This document shows positions 1 through 10,800 of a DNA stretch of 64,000 nt, piece after piece. This stretch comes from Haliclona indistincta. Lineage: Eukaryota; Porifera; Demospongiae; Haplosclerida; Chalinidae. The translations under genes and the position numbers were made by a program. Under the pieces are notes generated by a model. It was not told the origin of the DNA. It saw only the letters and a list, made by a program, of their open reading frames with translations, and did no database searches. The DNA lies in the NCBI GenBank assembly GCA_964017065.1, contig OZ024783.1, forward strand, positions 8,162,391 to 8,226,390, written 5' to 3'. Position 1 is the stretch's first letter; the number at the start of each line of letters is the position of its first letter.

Positions 1-125
1 GTACTGAGCGGGAATCGAACCCTGAACATTTGCACTACAAGCCACCGCACTAAACCGCTGCGCCACCGGAACGAGTTGACCGACCAGTGCTATAAACAAG
101 CCATTATAGTGATTCTGTACGCGCG
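1..125 (-). repeat. tRNA-derived SINE fragment (truncated by window edge)
   Basis: Read on the minus strand, the first 75 bases resemble the body of a tRNA: a B-box GGTTCGATTCC, and an A-box-like stretch TGGCGCAGCGG about 40 bases upstream. The downstream part (about 90-125) matches the sequence following a second tRNA-like copy near 2100-2225, including the shared words 'aacaagcc' and 'gattctgtac'. This makes a dispersed SINE more likely than a functional tRNA. The copy runs off the left edge. The cloverleaf was not folded fully. Confidence 0.6.
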
Positions 126-257
126 CGCGTAGATAATATAAGCCGCCGAAGGCGGCTTGCGTAGGCAAAACGTCCCTTTGGGGCTGTAAGTAGGCAAAAT
201 GGGAGTAGGCGAAGTGGGAGTAGGCAAACCGGTACTATCCCGATCAGACATGTGGTT

Positions 258-872
258 ATTATGCCTCGGTGGGCGGAGCCACGAGGCATACAGTAGTTCG
301 TTTGTTTGTGTGTCATTATGCCTCGGTGGGCGGAGCCACGAGGCATACAGTAGTTCGTTCGTTTGTTTGTTTGTTTGTCAGTCAGTCATTCCGTCCGTTA
401 CTTCAGTTTTGCGGCGCACGCTGAACGCCGAGCCCTGAAACTAGCAATGCAAGTAGAACTCGATATTATCTCGCTTTTCAACATTTGAAATTTGTACACG
501 AAGCTTCGTTCTCGAGTTATGGCGTGATTTGCTTACTTTGTTTACCGTTGCTGGCGATCTGGACTTCTCCAATGGCAAAGCTGTCCACAGTTGACTGCCT
601 AGAAGCTGATAGGTTCAAATTTTACTACAGGATATCAGCGCAGGTCCAGAGAAATCGTGTAAGCAAGCTATGGAAGCTATCTCGCTCGTGGTATGACTGC
701 TGCGCTAAACACTGTAGACACGCCCAGTTGAATTGTGGTTAGCACTGATTGGCTTCTGATTGCATAACTAAAGCAACTGCTGAATAGAAATCCTGTATGC
801 ATGCATATGCAGTTGCTGTGTCTATGGAATGGTGGATAGTGGTCACCGAGGCATCTGCACCTTAGGTGCTTC
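258..872 (+). repeat. GCCTCGGTGG-type non-autonomous element, copy 1
   Basis: It begins with a palindromic head, ATGCCTCGGTGGGCGG followed by AGCCACGAGGCAT, duplicated in tandem at about 260 and 314. It ends with CACCGAGGCATCTGCACC. The outermost GCCTCGGTGG and CCACCGAGGC are inverted, as in a TIR element. The body (about 400-860) is shared with the copies at 873-1613, 2588-3290 and, inverted, 41032-41808. It contains no convincing ORF. This family is one reason I think of a sponge genome. Confidence 0.65.
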
Positions 873-1613
873 ATTCCGTCTGTTACTTCAGTTTTGTGGC
901 GTACGCTGAAAGGTAAGCTCTGAAACTAGCAATGCAAGTAGAACTCGATATTATCTCGCTTTTGATCATGTGAGAGCTTTACACGAAGCTTAGTTCCAGA
1001 GCTATGGCGTGATTTGCTCACCTCAACGCCCGTTTCTGGCAATCTGGACTTCTCTAAAGGCAAAACTGTCTACAGTTGACTGCCTAGAACCTGATAGGTT
1101 CAAATTTTACTACAGGATAGCAGCGCAGGTCCAGAGAAATCGTGTAAGCAAGCTATGGAAGCTTTCTCGCTCGTGTGCTGTGCTAAACACTGTAGACACG
1201 CCCAGTTGAATTGTGGTTACCATTGATTGGCTTCTGTTTGTATTACAAAATCACTGCATTGCGATTGCTGTACAGAAATCCTGTATACATGCATCTGCTG
1301 TTGCTGTGTTTGAGGAATGGTGGATAGTTGTTTTTGTGGATATATTTGCTGTACAGAAATCCTTTATACATGCATCTGCAGTTGCTTGTTGGTGGAATGG
1401 TGGATAGTTACTGTACAGGAATTGTGCTATAGCTTGTATAATAGGTGGAGTTTACTGTAGCTAGTCCTGCTGTGTACTTGCTTATGGTGTTAGTAAAAGC
1501 TGGATACCATTTGCTCTATATTATTTGTCAGACAAAATTTTAAATTACTTTTTTTATTGTATAATTATGTGAAATTGTGGCATTCCACCGAGGCATCTGC
1601 ACCTTTGGTGCTT
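873..1613 (+). repeat. GCCTCGGTGG-type element, copy 2, head missing
   Basis: Starting at 'attccgtctgttacttc' it repeats the body of copy 1 closely, including the word 'gaaactagcaatgcaagtag'. It ends in the same tail, CCACCGAGGCATCTGCACC, at 1586-1604. The palindromic head is absent, so copies 1 and 2 form a head-to-tail pair that probably arose by unequal exchange. Within it a segment around 'ctgtacagaaatcctgtatacatgc' is repeated two to three times (about 1268-1400). Confidence 0.6.
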
Positions 1614-1811
1614 ATATTTAATTTTTAATGACATGTGTTCATATGATCATAAATATTATAGTTGAGGGATAGGAAATGAGTAGTGTGAGCTAAATCACAT
1701 AAGGTTCCGGTTAGGTACAGGAGGAATGCCGCCTAATTAATATTCATATTTCAATTAACCACGCCCATTCTTTGCTAGCTACTAAACCCTAAACCCAAAA
1801 ATACCTTCTCC

Positions 1812-2035
1812 TAACTGCGCAAAGTCGGGAGGGTCGTCCTAACCTGGGCCTTAAGCCCTTGGTAAGCCTAAGGACCGTCGGGAGGGTCGTCCTAAACCGG
1901 GCCGTCGGCCCTTGGTGGTAAGCCTAATGATCGTCGGGAGATCTAGAATTGTCCTAAACAGGGCCTTTGGCCCTAGCTAAGGATCGTTTGGAGGGTCGTT
2001 CTGAAGGGGGCCTCTGGCCCTCACTAAGGATGGTC
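1812..2035 (+). repeat. Four-copy GC-rich tandem repeat
   Basis: About 55-65 bp units share the core GGGAGGGTCGTCCTAA, then GGGCC, a short spacer, GGCCC, and a trailing CTAAGGA. Each unit contains a small GGGCC...GGCCC inverted repeat that could form a hairpin. It lies inside the 1724-2288 element and is strikingly GC-rich compared with its surroundings. Confidence 0.7.
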
Positions 2036-2096
2036 AAGCAATTAGCTAAAAAAACTTACTTTTTTGCAGCTTTTTTGCAAAAAAAAGTAAAACATT

Positions 2097-2225
2097 CATA
2101 CAGCAGGTATCGAACCCTATAGGATAGCATTACAAGTCACCTTACTAAACCATTGAGCCACCAGAACCTACTGACCGGTCCATGCTAAAAACAAGCCTTT
2201 ATAGGGATTCTGTACAATATGCGCA
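2097..2225 (-). repeat. tRNA-like SINE, second copy
   Basis: On the minus strand this shows a B-box GGTTCGATACC and an upstream TGGCTCAATGGTTTAGTA that resembles a tRNA A-box. Flanking and internal words match the copy at 1-125. It is nested within the TIR element 1724-2288. Confidence 0.55.
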
Positions 2226-2587
2226 GGCACAATGTTCCCAGGTGTGTGTGTGGTTAATTGTGTTATGAATATTAATTAGGCGGCATTCATCCCTATAGCC
2301 GTTGAGCGTACTTGTGGCTACATTTGTCCTGTTTTCAGCAAAAAAACAGCGTCTTGTAAAGATGGTAAGTACCTGCTGAACGAGTTTTAACCTTCTGCTA
2401 CCTCGTGGTAAATCGTTACTTGCTGTATGCTCAACTGTACGGCTGTGTCGAGGCTGTTTATTGCCCAGACGAGCTGTTCGATAGTTTTCTGGGTGTCCTC
2501 CGTGGCTATAGCAGCTCGCCTTTTATAACATTGTGCACACTGGAAGGGTTAGCTGGGCTGTAGATCTATCGGGCGATAAGGAAGCTA

Positions 2588-3290
2588 GTTATGCCTCGGT
2601 GGGCGGAGCCACGGGGCATACAGTAGTCGTGTTGTGTATGTATGTATCTGTCTGTCTGTCTGTCGGCAGGATTTCTCGTCGCTCGCTGAAAACTAAGCGC
2701 TGAAACGTTCAACACAAGCTAAAGTCGATAAGTATTTGCTTGAAAATGAATTGTAAGGATTTTGGTTATAAGGCTCTGTTCGTGAGTTATAGCGTGATTA
2801 CTTACCTCGCGATCGCCGGCTGGCGATCTAGTTGCTGATGTAAAGACAAAATTGTCTATTGCTGGCTGCCTTACAGCTAGTGAGTTTGCCTTTACTTCAG
2901 AACAGCACGGCAGACTTGTATGATGAAGCTGCGTTCTAGAGTTATGGTGTAGCTTTGCTTACTTCGCAATCGATGGCCGTTGCTGGCGATCTAGAGTTTT
3001 CCGTAGACAAAACTATCCACAGTTGACTGCCTAGAAGCTGATAGGTTACATCGTATGTCTAAAGAAATTGTGTAAGCAAGCTATGGACGCTATCTCGCTC
3101 GTTGTACGTGCTGTGCCCTGAACTATATAGACACGCCCAGTTGAATTAGTGGTCAGCACTGACTGGCTTCTGATTGCATAACTATTATACTGCATTGTGA
3201 TTGCTGTACAGAAAGGTACAACAGCTGCAGTTTGTTGCTGTGTATGTGAAATGGTTGCATTCCACCGAGGCATCTGCACCTTTGGTGCTT
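2588..3290 (+). repeat. GCCTCGGTGG-type element, copy 3 (full length)
   Basis: This is a complete copy of about 700 bp with the palindromic head ATGCCTCGGTGGGCGG at the left and the tail CCACCGAGGCATCTGCACC at the right. The body contains a duplicated internal block ('cgttctagagttatggtgta' and related). No coding sequence is seen. It gives the clearest boundaries for the family. Confidence 0.65.
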
Positions 3291-3607
3291 CGTTTAGCTC
3301 GTTTTTAGGTAGAATATTTGCCAACTTTCTGGGCGTGTAATTGGATGCAGAAGAACACACTGTCTCCATGGCTTGCTGTGCAGGTAGAACGGCAGTAAGC
3401 TAGTGGAAATGGATGGGTTTGAATGGTACAGCTAGCAATTTCCAGAGCAACAGACGACGCTGTCAAACCAGGCATCTTGGCTAAAAAAACGGGCAATTTC
3501 TACCAATCTAGTGTGGGTGCAGTCAAAATTTTGCAATAATCTTTCTACGATGACTGTTTGTGCTAACACGCAAATATGCGCTCGTAGCCAATCCCTCTAC
3601 TATGTAT

Positions 3608-4225
3608 AGGTTAGAGACCGAGGCCAAGGGATCTACGCGGTATAGAAACCCGAGGAAGCCATATAGAACCCGAGCGCGTAACGCGAGGGTTCTATGGCGA
3701 CGCGAGGGTTTCTATACCGCGTAGATCCCGTTGGCCGAGGTCTCTAACTGGCTTAGAATATAGCAACCGTTGCTATCCAACAAGGAATTTTCGACGCTGC
3801 GCAAAATGTTTTGTAAAGAACACAGCCTTACTTCAGCGATGGGAAAACAAGGGCGAGTTTAGCTAGAGTACATCGCTAAACGGCTTTCCGTGTCTTGTTA
3901 CACCTTGCTGGTACTCTGTCTCGTCTCCTACCATCCTTCCGCCATCGCTTTAGCGTCTGCTAGTGGCTTTCTGATGCAACAAAAAGTTAGTTTCTGAACT
4001 CACTCACGCTCACACGTGTACAAGCCTCACATCACGTGTTCTTGTAATAACAATTTTTATGGCTTGTTATGAATGCACTCTCACTAAGCAAACTGTGGTC
4101 TATCTGTTCATGGAAGGACTCTATCTGTTCCGGGATGGACTCTATGCGTTCGCGGATGGTCTCTACAGCAAATAGATCCTCGGATCTAGTAAATCTGATT
4201 GGTCAATAACATTGAGCTATACTCT
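3608..4225 (+). repeat. Palindrome-headed element, family A, copy 1
   Basis: It opens with a long imperfect palindrome (about 3608-3755) whose arms read GTTAGAGACCGAGGCC, then GGGATCTACGCGGTATAGAA, and the reverse complement. The tail ends 'ttggtcaataacattgagct' and 'atactctaac'. A second, closely similar copy lies at 42648-43262, inside a minisatellite, which shows the length of the mobile unit. No convincing ORF is present. The same palindromic head is carried by family B elements at 5100-5846 and 44015-44815. Confidence 0.6.
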
Positions 4226-5100
4226 AACTACATGTATGATATGATACACAAGTATTGTTTAGTTTCATCCCCAATTAATTTTAATGAAAAACTAGAGTTC
4301 TAATGAACACATACATTGTACTCGTACGCTGAGCTACTCCAGCATTACTGCAATAGTCCATAGACAGTTCCAGACAATTTGATGATAGTATAGCTACGCA
4401 CTAGCAAACTAACAGTTGATTAGCACATCACAGAAGCCCTCAAGAAAGACTAATACCCTATGATCCAAGGCCTCAAGAACTGCTTTGTCTTTCTTCTCAA
4501 CAAATCAATGTACAGTGGAACCCCTTTTAGCGGACACCCCTCTCCAGAGGACACCCTCTCTATAATGGACACTTACTGAATCCATGCAAATATAACCCAC
4601 ATAATGTATAAAAAAAAACGATGTGAGGTTGAGTGCAGGCCTGGATGCCATCACATCAATATGGATTATAGCCGATAGCTAGGAGTGGGTGACACACCCA
4701 CAATGTCGTAAAGTGCTCTTACAAGGACACTTAGCTTTAAAAACCCATGGATTAGCCACTCGAGCAAGGCTTGCCAGCATTGAAAACATCATCACAGGAC
4801 AATAAATTCAGTGAAGAAGCTGCAGAGAGTGTTTTCGTGGAGATTTTCGAGTGGTAAGACGCAAACAGACGTGTTTTTTGACGACACATATTATACACAG
4901 ACAAATTCAAACTCATAACCCTCCCACGTACTGCACACGGGTAAATAAGATTTAGGGAAGCAGCGAGGAAGGGTCTGATGTGCTGGAGCACTAGAATGTT
5001 GTGGGCGGGAGTTTTGTTATTATTGTGTAGGTGTATTATAAATTACAAGGCAAGTCCTTGTTTTGTCCGGAACAATTTTAGTGTGCTATGCTTGCACCAT
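4226..5100. other. No gene seen; pogo-like TIR fragment at 4513
   Basis: No coding signal was found on either strand. At 4511-4570, TACAGTGGAACCCC followed by 'agcggacacc' has the look of a pogo/Tigger-type terminal inverted repeat after a TA dinucleotide. The partner end was not found, so it is probably a remnant. Confidence 0.4.
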
Positions 5101-5846
5101 TGACTGTATCATTGCTATTATATCGTTTCATTGGTTGATTTGAGCAGGATTATATTATACATAGCATTGTGTATAATACAAGCAATGGAAACAACAAGTG
5201 ATGAATACTAGTGATAGTCTATGAGTTTATACACAGTCTAGACTATCACTATCTGAAGAATGACTATCATAGACTATCTGAAGGGTCTTCAGTGGAGTGT
5301 CTTCTTTGGAATTCCAGTCTGTCTGGCTTGCTCGACTTGCAGGTCCTTCTTTGGTGCAGCGAAGCGCGACTGTTCGCCAAACGAGGGCGTTGCTGGTAGA
5401 GGTTGGGTCGGGGGCGGAGTAGCTAGAAGTGGTAGCAGCGGAGTCTACTGAAGGCGTAAGAGTAGCGGTGTGGAGTAAAGTTGAAGAAATACTCTCGTAC
5501 TCATTAATGGCTGTCACAGTAACAATTCGTCGATGTCGCTCATGTCGTACGCCCAGTCGAGGAGCTGGTCGCTTATGCCACGAACGAGAACTTGAGAGAA
5601 AGAACTGGTGCTTTTCTTTTGCTTACGGCTTAGATACCGGTGCTCGACCACGGCTTACTGGCTTAATGCTTACTCACGGCTATACTCTAAATAAGTTAGA
5701 CGCCTCAGCCACTGGGATCTACGCGGTATAGAAACCCTCGTGTCGCCATAGAACCCTCACGCTACGCATTCGGGTTCTATATGGCTTCCTATCAGGTTTC
5801 TATACCGCGTAGATCCCATGGCCGAGGCGTCTAACTTATATATAGA
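5100..5846 (-). repeat. Palindrome-headed element, family B, copy 1 (reversed)
   Basis: Reversed, this matches the copy at 44015-44815. It has the palindromic head (about 5694-5846 here) with GTTAGACGCC and GGGATCTACGCGGTATAGAA arms, a body with remnants of an open reading frame, and a tail containing 'ttgtattatacacaatgc'. The reading frame is partly conserved between the copies (INEYESNSAT and TLTPSVDSAA in one, corresponding residues in the other) but interrupted. It may be the relic of a transposon gene. The left boundary is uncertain. Confidence 0.5.
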
Positions 5847-7882
5847 TACTATAGTACGGGATAGGAGGCCGTACTTAATTGGGTGATCGATGCGCATTAC
5901 CCTTGACATCACATGACGATTACATTCTCTGTGTTTTTTTTGCGTTCCACACACGCTATTAGGAGGCACTACCGTGCCTTCCTAATAGCTTACAACAACC
6001 TTAGTGGAACTAAAAGGGTCGGGCTGGCTGGAAATTCAAAGCTAGACCGACATGATCTATCAGCAATCGTAAATCTTGCCGATTCTCTGGGCGTATAACT
6101 ACATAGCACACCTGCGGAAGTACTGCTAGATCGACATGGCTTACTGTATGTGAAACTAGCAATAGTGCATTGTGGTGGACTTTTATTTTCGGTATTGATA
6201 TTGGAAATATTGAGATGAATGCTGCTTTCCCTTGTCGATCTATTCCTGGCGTCATGAATTCTGCAGTCTATAGTTAGACATTCCAATACATCCTTCATAG
6301 AGACACTCGGTAGAAGTACATGTAACTTGACCAACACGCAAGCAAAATGATGGTTTATGATGTTGAAAATTCATAATGTGGCATATTATAATTTATTAGT
6401 GTGTCTTGTGAATAGCTTGTAGATATCTAGTTTACTGAAGAATGTGGAGATGTATCCAACAAAGGTAGTTTTGGGCCTTTATAGATACAAGTAAGTCTCT
6501 CTCTAGTGTGCATTTGATAGGAGATTTTTGGGTGAAAGATTGAGAATGAGCAAATAAGGTGTTGCTGCTATCATTCGTGAAGGTGTGGTTCAAAAGATGA
6601 ATGTCACAATGATGTCATGTGCTGGTTGTGAAAAATTTATTGGAGCATGATACTCTCTCTGTGTATTATTTTCTCCTAAGGCTGGTTATAGTGCTATTCT
6701 TAGTACATGCAGTCATTCCTCGCTAATCTGAACTGTATGTCTATAGAAAACGAAAGCTGTTTGGATTAGTTCGGACTAGTGAGTGTTACAGATATCCTAC
6801 AGTTCATGTGGAGTAGCACTGCTATACCAATAACTGAACCGTGCTTGATTATATGAATGCTAACTGAACTGTGCTACAACTACACAATAATACTGAACTA
6901 CATTATCACAGTATCCTAGCCATAGATGTGCTATTTGCAGCACACTGTTCAGCTGTGTTGGGATCATAAAACACGACTTTATAGTGTTAACGCGTAATGC
7001 GAGCATGGTACAAGTGATTGACAAATCACAATCGGGCGTTATATTTTTAGGATTATCAAATGGCACAAGCATCCAACCAATTACAGTAAAGCGATATGTG
7101 CTTTACTGTAGTAGGTTGGATGCAGATTGGCGTTCACAGTGATTTGTGTGTATGAGAGTTGATATCTCTGTGTATGAGAGAGCAAGTACATTATTCGTAG
7201 GTTGGATATGAGTTAGTTGCTTAGGCTGTCCAAAGTACGTTCCATTATACTCAGACTAGCGGCGAGAGGCAACCTGTGTTGGTAGTGCAACAACTTTTGA
7301 AATGAATAATGATGTTTTGCATTATTATACCATAGATATGTTAGACTGTGCCTGAAATATCTATGTTGTTACTTTAAGTACAGTGATTAGAATCTGTGTG
7401 CACACGCATATGCGTTGATAAAATTTTGAGGTAAAATAATATAATATTTGTTACACGAAAATTTCCTGATTTGCGGTAGCAAATTTCAACATGAGTGAAT
7501 TTTTGGAATTAGCCTGCGCACATCTATAACTTTGTAAAACCATGTAACGATCAATTGTCAATGGTTGAGGACTTCAAACTCTTGTGACAGATAGGTATAG
7601 CTCAAATCATGCATAATAAAAGAAAGCAGGTGGCCACAGCTTTTGTATTCTCAAAAGCTGATTTTCAAGTGCACATGTGATGATGTGTGCAGTGCATGGC
7701 TATGCATTATTGCAAGATCTTAGAAACTCGCTATTACAATACATGCATGGCAATTCGATAGTGTTTTAATTTCTCGTACTTAAATTTGGTGATGTAGTTT
7801 TCAAGGCAGCTTGGTCTAGTCCTCGATAATAAAATCCCCTCTTCTATGGTAGTGTTGCAATGCAATATACATCACAAGTTTA
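5847..7882. other. Intergenic region upstream of the ankyrin gene
   Basis: No gene is recognised. A hairpin with arms TATTAGGAGGCAC and GTGCCTTCCTAATA lies at 5958-5988. A similar hairpin (AGGGAGACAC, ACC, GTGTCTCCCT) occurs at 55160-55183 at the end of another insertion, so it is probably an element terminus. A promoter for the downstream gene must lie in the last kilobase, but no clear TATA box was identified. Confidence 0.4.
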
Positions 7883-10800
7883 ATGTGTACACAGATATCA
7901 CTACTGACATCAGGTAACACCATGGAGGTTGATACACTGAACGAAATCAATGAATTGACTTGTCTTAACTCCTTCGTACTCGGAGATCACGGAAAATCGT
8001 TACAGATTCTTCCTAGTCTGCGGCAACCTGCTGCTATACGAACACTGTGTATTTGCTGCAACATTGATTCAAATAGAAAGCAATGTACTGATGTCTCTTT
8101 ACTTCATTTAGCTGCTTTTCATGGTTGGATGGATATTGTAACTAGTCTTGTGAACATATTTGACTGTAACACTCAGTGTCGTGATAGCTGGAAACAGACT
8201 CCATTACACTATGCTGCTTATGGTGGTAGCCTACCAGTAGTTGAGTATTTTATTAGTAGGCAACACTGTGATCCAAACAGTAGAGCAGAAAAGGGAAGAA
8301 CTCCATTACACTATGCTAGTGACAGAGGTCACATAAATGTAATCCAATATCTCGTTACAAAAGTTGGTTGTCATCCAGGAATACTTGACAATAATAAAGA
8401 TGCAGCAGTGCATTTTGCTTCTTTTAGTGGTCGTTTAAATGTAGTCAAGTACCTAATACAAGAAATGGATTGTAGTGCGAATTCTCCTGGCATACTAGGC
8501 AGAACACCAATCTATCACGCTTGCTTCAATGGTCATTTAGACATGATCAAGTATCTAATCACAGAACATAATTGTAACCCGGTTTTACTAGACAAAGCTG
8601 GTAACATGCCAATCCATTTTGCTTGTCTTCGTGGACACTTGAATGTTGTTAAGTACCTTATCACTGAACAACGATGTAATCCAAATGTTAGGGGACGAAT
8701 TGGTTGGACAACACTGCATAATGCTTGTGCCTCAGGTCACATGGGTATAATTCGATATCTCATCACAGAACAAGGTTGTGACCCAGTAATAAAAGACAAT
8801 AATGGTAACATGCCAATCCATTTTGCTTGTCTTCGTGGACACTTGAATGTTGTTAAGTACCTTATCACTGAACAACGATGTAATCCAAATGTTAGGGGAC
8901 GAATTGGTTGGACAACACTGCATAATGCTTGTGCCTCAGGTCACATGGGTATAATTCGATATCTCATCACAGAACAAGGTTGTGACCCAGTAATAAAAGA
9001 CAATAATGGTAACATGCCAATCCACATTGCTTGTCTTAATGGACACTTGAATGTTGTTAAGTACCTTATCACTGAACAACGATGTGATCCGAACGTTAAG
9101 GGACAAATTGGTTGGACAACACTGCATGATGCTTGTACCAAAGGTCACATGGATATAATTCGATATCTCATCACAGAACAAGGTTGTGACCCAGTAATAA
9201 AAGACAATAATGGTAACATGCCAATCCACATTGCTTGTCTTAATGGACACTTGAATGTTGTTAATTACCTTATCACTGAACAACGATGTAATCCAAACGT
9301 TAAGGGACAAATTGGTTGGACAACACTACATAGTGCTTGTGCCAAAGGTCACATGGATATAACTCGATATCTCATCACAGAACAAGGTTGTGCCCCAGCA
9401 ATAAAAGACAACAATGGTGACATGCCAATCCACATTGCTTGTCTTGGTGGACACTTGAATGTTGTTAAGTACCTTATCACTGAACAACGATGTGATCCAA
9501 ACGTTGAGGGAGAAATTGGTTGGACAACACTGCATGATGCTTGTAGTAAAGGTCACTTGGATATAATTCAATATCTCATCACAGAACAAGGTTGTGACCC
9601 AGTTATAAAAGACAGTTATGATGACATGCCAATCCATATTGCTTGTTATTGTGGACACTTGAATGTTGTTAAGTACCTTATCACTGAACAACGATGTGAT
9701 CCAAACGTTGAGGGAGAAATTGGTAGGACAACACTGCATAATGCTTGTAGTGAAGGTCGCATGGATATAATTCGATATCTCATCACAGAACAAGGTTGTG
9801 ACCCAGCAGTTGAGGACAATAATGGTGACATGCCAATCCATATTGCTTGTCTTTGTGGACACTTGAATGTTGTTAAGTACCTTATCATCGAACAACGATG
9901 TGATCCAAATGTTAAGGGAGCAAGTGGCAGAACACTATTTCATAATGCTTGTGCCAAAGGTCACATGGATATAATTAGATATCTCATCAAAGAACAAGGT
10001 TGTGCCCCAGCAATAAAAGACAATAATGGTGACATGCCAATCCACATTGCTTGTCTTGGTGGACACTTGAATGTTGTTAAGTACCTTATCACTGAACAAC
10101 GATGTGATCCAAACGTTGAGGGAGAAATTGGTTGGACAACACTGCATGATGCTTGTAGTAAAGGTCACTTGGATATAATTCAATATCTCATCACAGAAAT
10201 AGGTTGTGACCCAGTTATAAGAGACAATTATGATGACATGCCAATCCATATTGCTTGTTATTGTGGACACTTGAATGTGGTTAAGTACCTTATCACTGAA
10301 CAACGATGTGATCCAAACGTTAAGGGACAAATTGGTTGGACAACACTGCATGATGCTTGTACCAAAGGTCACATGGATATAATTCGATATCTCATCACAG
10401 AACAAGGTTGTGACCCAGCAGTTGAGAACAATAAGGGTAACATGCCAATCCATATTGCTTGTCTTTATGGACACTTGAATGTTGTTAAGTACCTTATCAT
10501 CGAACAACGATGTGATCCAAACGTTAAAGGAGCAAGTGGCAGAACACCATTTCATAATGCTTGTGCCAAAGGTCACATGGATATAATTAGATATCTCATC
10601 ACAGAACAAGGTTGTGCCCCAGCAATAAAAGACAATAATGGTGACATGCCAATCCACATTGCTTGTCTTGGTGGACACTTGAATGTGGTTAAGTACCTTA
10701 TCACTGAACAACGATGTGATCCAAACGTTAAGGGACAAATTGGTTGCACAACACTGCATGATGCTTGTACCAAAGGTCACATGGATATAATTCGATATCT

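Larger units (their letters stand above)
1724..2288. mobile_element. MITE-like element with 37-bp terminal inverted repeats
   Basis: The left end reads GAATGCCGCCTAATTAATAT. The reverse complement of the right end (ending 2288) reads the same, and the match extends about 37 bp with a few mismatches through AATTAACCAC. The 565-bp element has no coding capacity. It contains a four-copy GC-rich tandem repeat and a tRNA-like SINE on the minus strand. A target-site duplication is not obvious. The superfamily is not assigned. Confidence 0.7.

Noticed and set aside
1..75. Functional tRNA gene on the minus strand
   Set aside because: The flank is shared with a second diverged copy near 2100, and the acceptor and anticodon arms were not convincing; a SINE fits better.
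5958..5992. Helitron 3' end (hairpin followed by CTAA, also near 55183)
   Set aside because: The hairpin abuts CTAA rather than lying about 10 bp upstream, and no 5' TC end or Rep/helicase gene was found.
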